Assembly (NCBI RefSeq): GCF_011751745.2
Contig: NZ_CP061170.1
Location: 868,001-932,000, forward strand
DNA length: 64,000 nucleotides
Source of the DNA: Paramicrobacterium fandaimingii
GTDB taxonomy: Bacteria; Actinomycetota; Actinomycetes; Actinomycetales; Microbacteriaceae
Reading direction: 5' to 3'
This document shows positions 63,836 to 64,000 of the stretch, in pieces (position 1 is the first letter of the stretch; every line of letters begins with the position of its first letter). The notes beneath the pieces were generated by a model. That model saw nothing but the letters and a program-made list of their open reading frames with translations. It ran no database searches and was not told the DNA's origin. A program made the translations under genes and the position numbers.

Positions 63836-64000
63836 CTAGGCGGTGTCGTTGCGTGGCGCTGTGGCTTCCGCGGCCGGAGCCGGACCAGCGGCCGTGGCTG
63901 AAGCGGGTGCCGGTGTGGCGTCCGCCGGTGCAGCGGTGCTGGTTGCATCGCTATCGCTGGAGACCTCGCGAACTTCCTTCTTGAAGATCTTCATCGACTC
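63836..64000 (-). CDS. tatA: TatA, Sec-independent translocase subunit (5' part outside window)
   Basis: The last 54 codons before TAG. ESMKIFKKEVREVSSDSDAT matches the end of the amphipathic helix of TatA (family pattern GQSMKIFKKEV). It is followed by an Ala/Pro/Thr-rich low-complexity tail as in other actinobacterial TatA proteins. TatA forms the pore through which folded proteins leave the cell, including presumably the Tat-signal lyase encoded at 57398. The transmembrane part is outside the window. Confidence 0.78.
   Translation of the reverse strand, partial: ESMKIFKKEVREVSSDSDATSTAAPADATPAPASATAAGPAPAAEATAPRNDTA

Overview
The window is high-GC, densely packed bacterial chromosome from an actinobacterium, most likely of the family Microbacteriaceae. 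The main pointers are a GuaB/GuaB3/GuaA guanine-nucleotide set, a PerM-like gene followed by purN and purH as in mycobacteria, an actinobacterial oleA-oleBC-oleD alkene cluster with fused OleB and OleC, a lone groES under two CIRCE operators, a TatA tail, and many genes whose TANNNT -10 box lies 6-7 bases before the start codon (leaderless transcription).

Layout. 1-4.9 kb: methyltransferase, groES, HAD phosphatase, RarD permease, guaB. 4.9-12.1 kb, minus strand: a PIN/Phd toxin-antitoxin pair, then a sugar operon (ROK regulator, BadF-type kinase, ABC uptake system, SIS-domain protein). 12.2-24.2 kb: guaB3, glpD, oleA-oleBC-oleD, SURF1, a DUF3817 protein, guaA (apparently starting at ATT), a small membrane protein, a damaged lipoprotein gene and an EF-G-binding (FBP) protein. 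24.2-33.05 kb: hrpB, FitAB-type toxin-antitoxin pair, Bax-inhibitor-like protein, glycerophosphodiesterase, pcrA/uvrD, FUSC-type membrane protein.

33.1-43 kb is an accessory region, visibly lower in GC. It holds small modules (two toxin-antitoxin pairs, a CPBP protease plus a CPBP fragment, TetR with an SMR pair, two GNATs, GrpB, two unknown proteins). The modules are separated by nine copies of a ~42-bp nested palindrome, all in the same orientation, with a frameshifted serine recombinase at the right edge and a fragment of a second recombinase inside. This is the best candidate in the window for an undescribed system: it looks like a gene-cassette array, but the repeats are not canonical integron attC sites and no tyrosine integrase is visible. 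Dispersal of a small IS-end or MITE-like repeat is the main alternative.

43-64 kb: MarR regulator with divergent cyclase-family hydrolase, MpaB-like protein, sucCD, perM-purN-purH, a membrane-anchored dimethylargininase-like protein, a heterodimeric ABC exporter with a possible leader peptide, a TDT-family transporter, a Tat-secreted family 8 polysaccharide lyase, an alkyltransferase-like protein, a GNAT, a lipoprotein, a GH3 glycosidase, nagB and the 3' end of tatA.

How genes may work together: the sugar operon, GH3 enzyme, NagB and the lyase point to use of amino-sugar-containing glycans, with TatA belonging to the route that exports the lyase. OleA, OleBC and OleD are enough, by family knowledge, to turn fatty acyl-CoA into long-chain internal alkenes.
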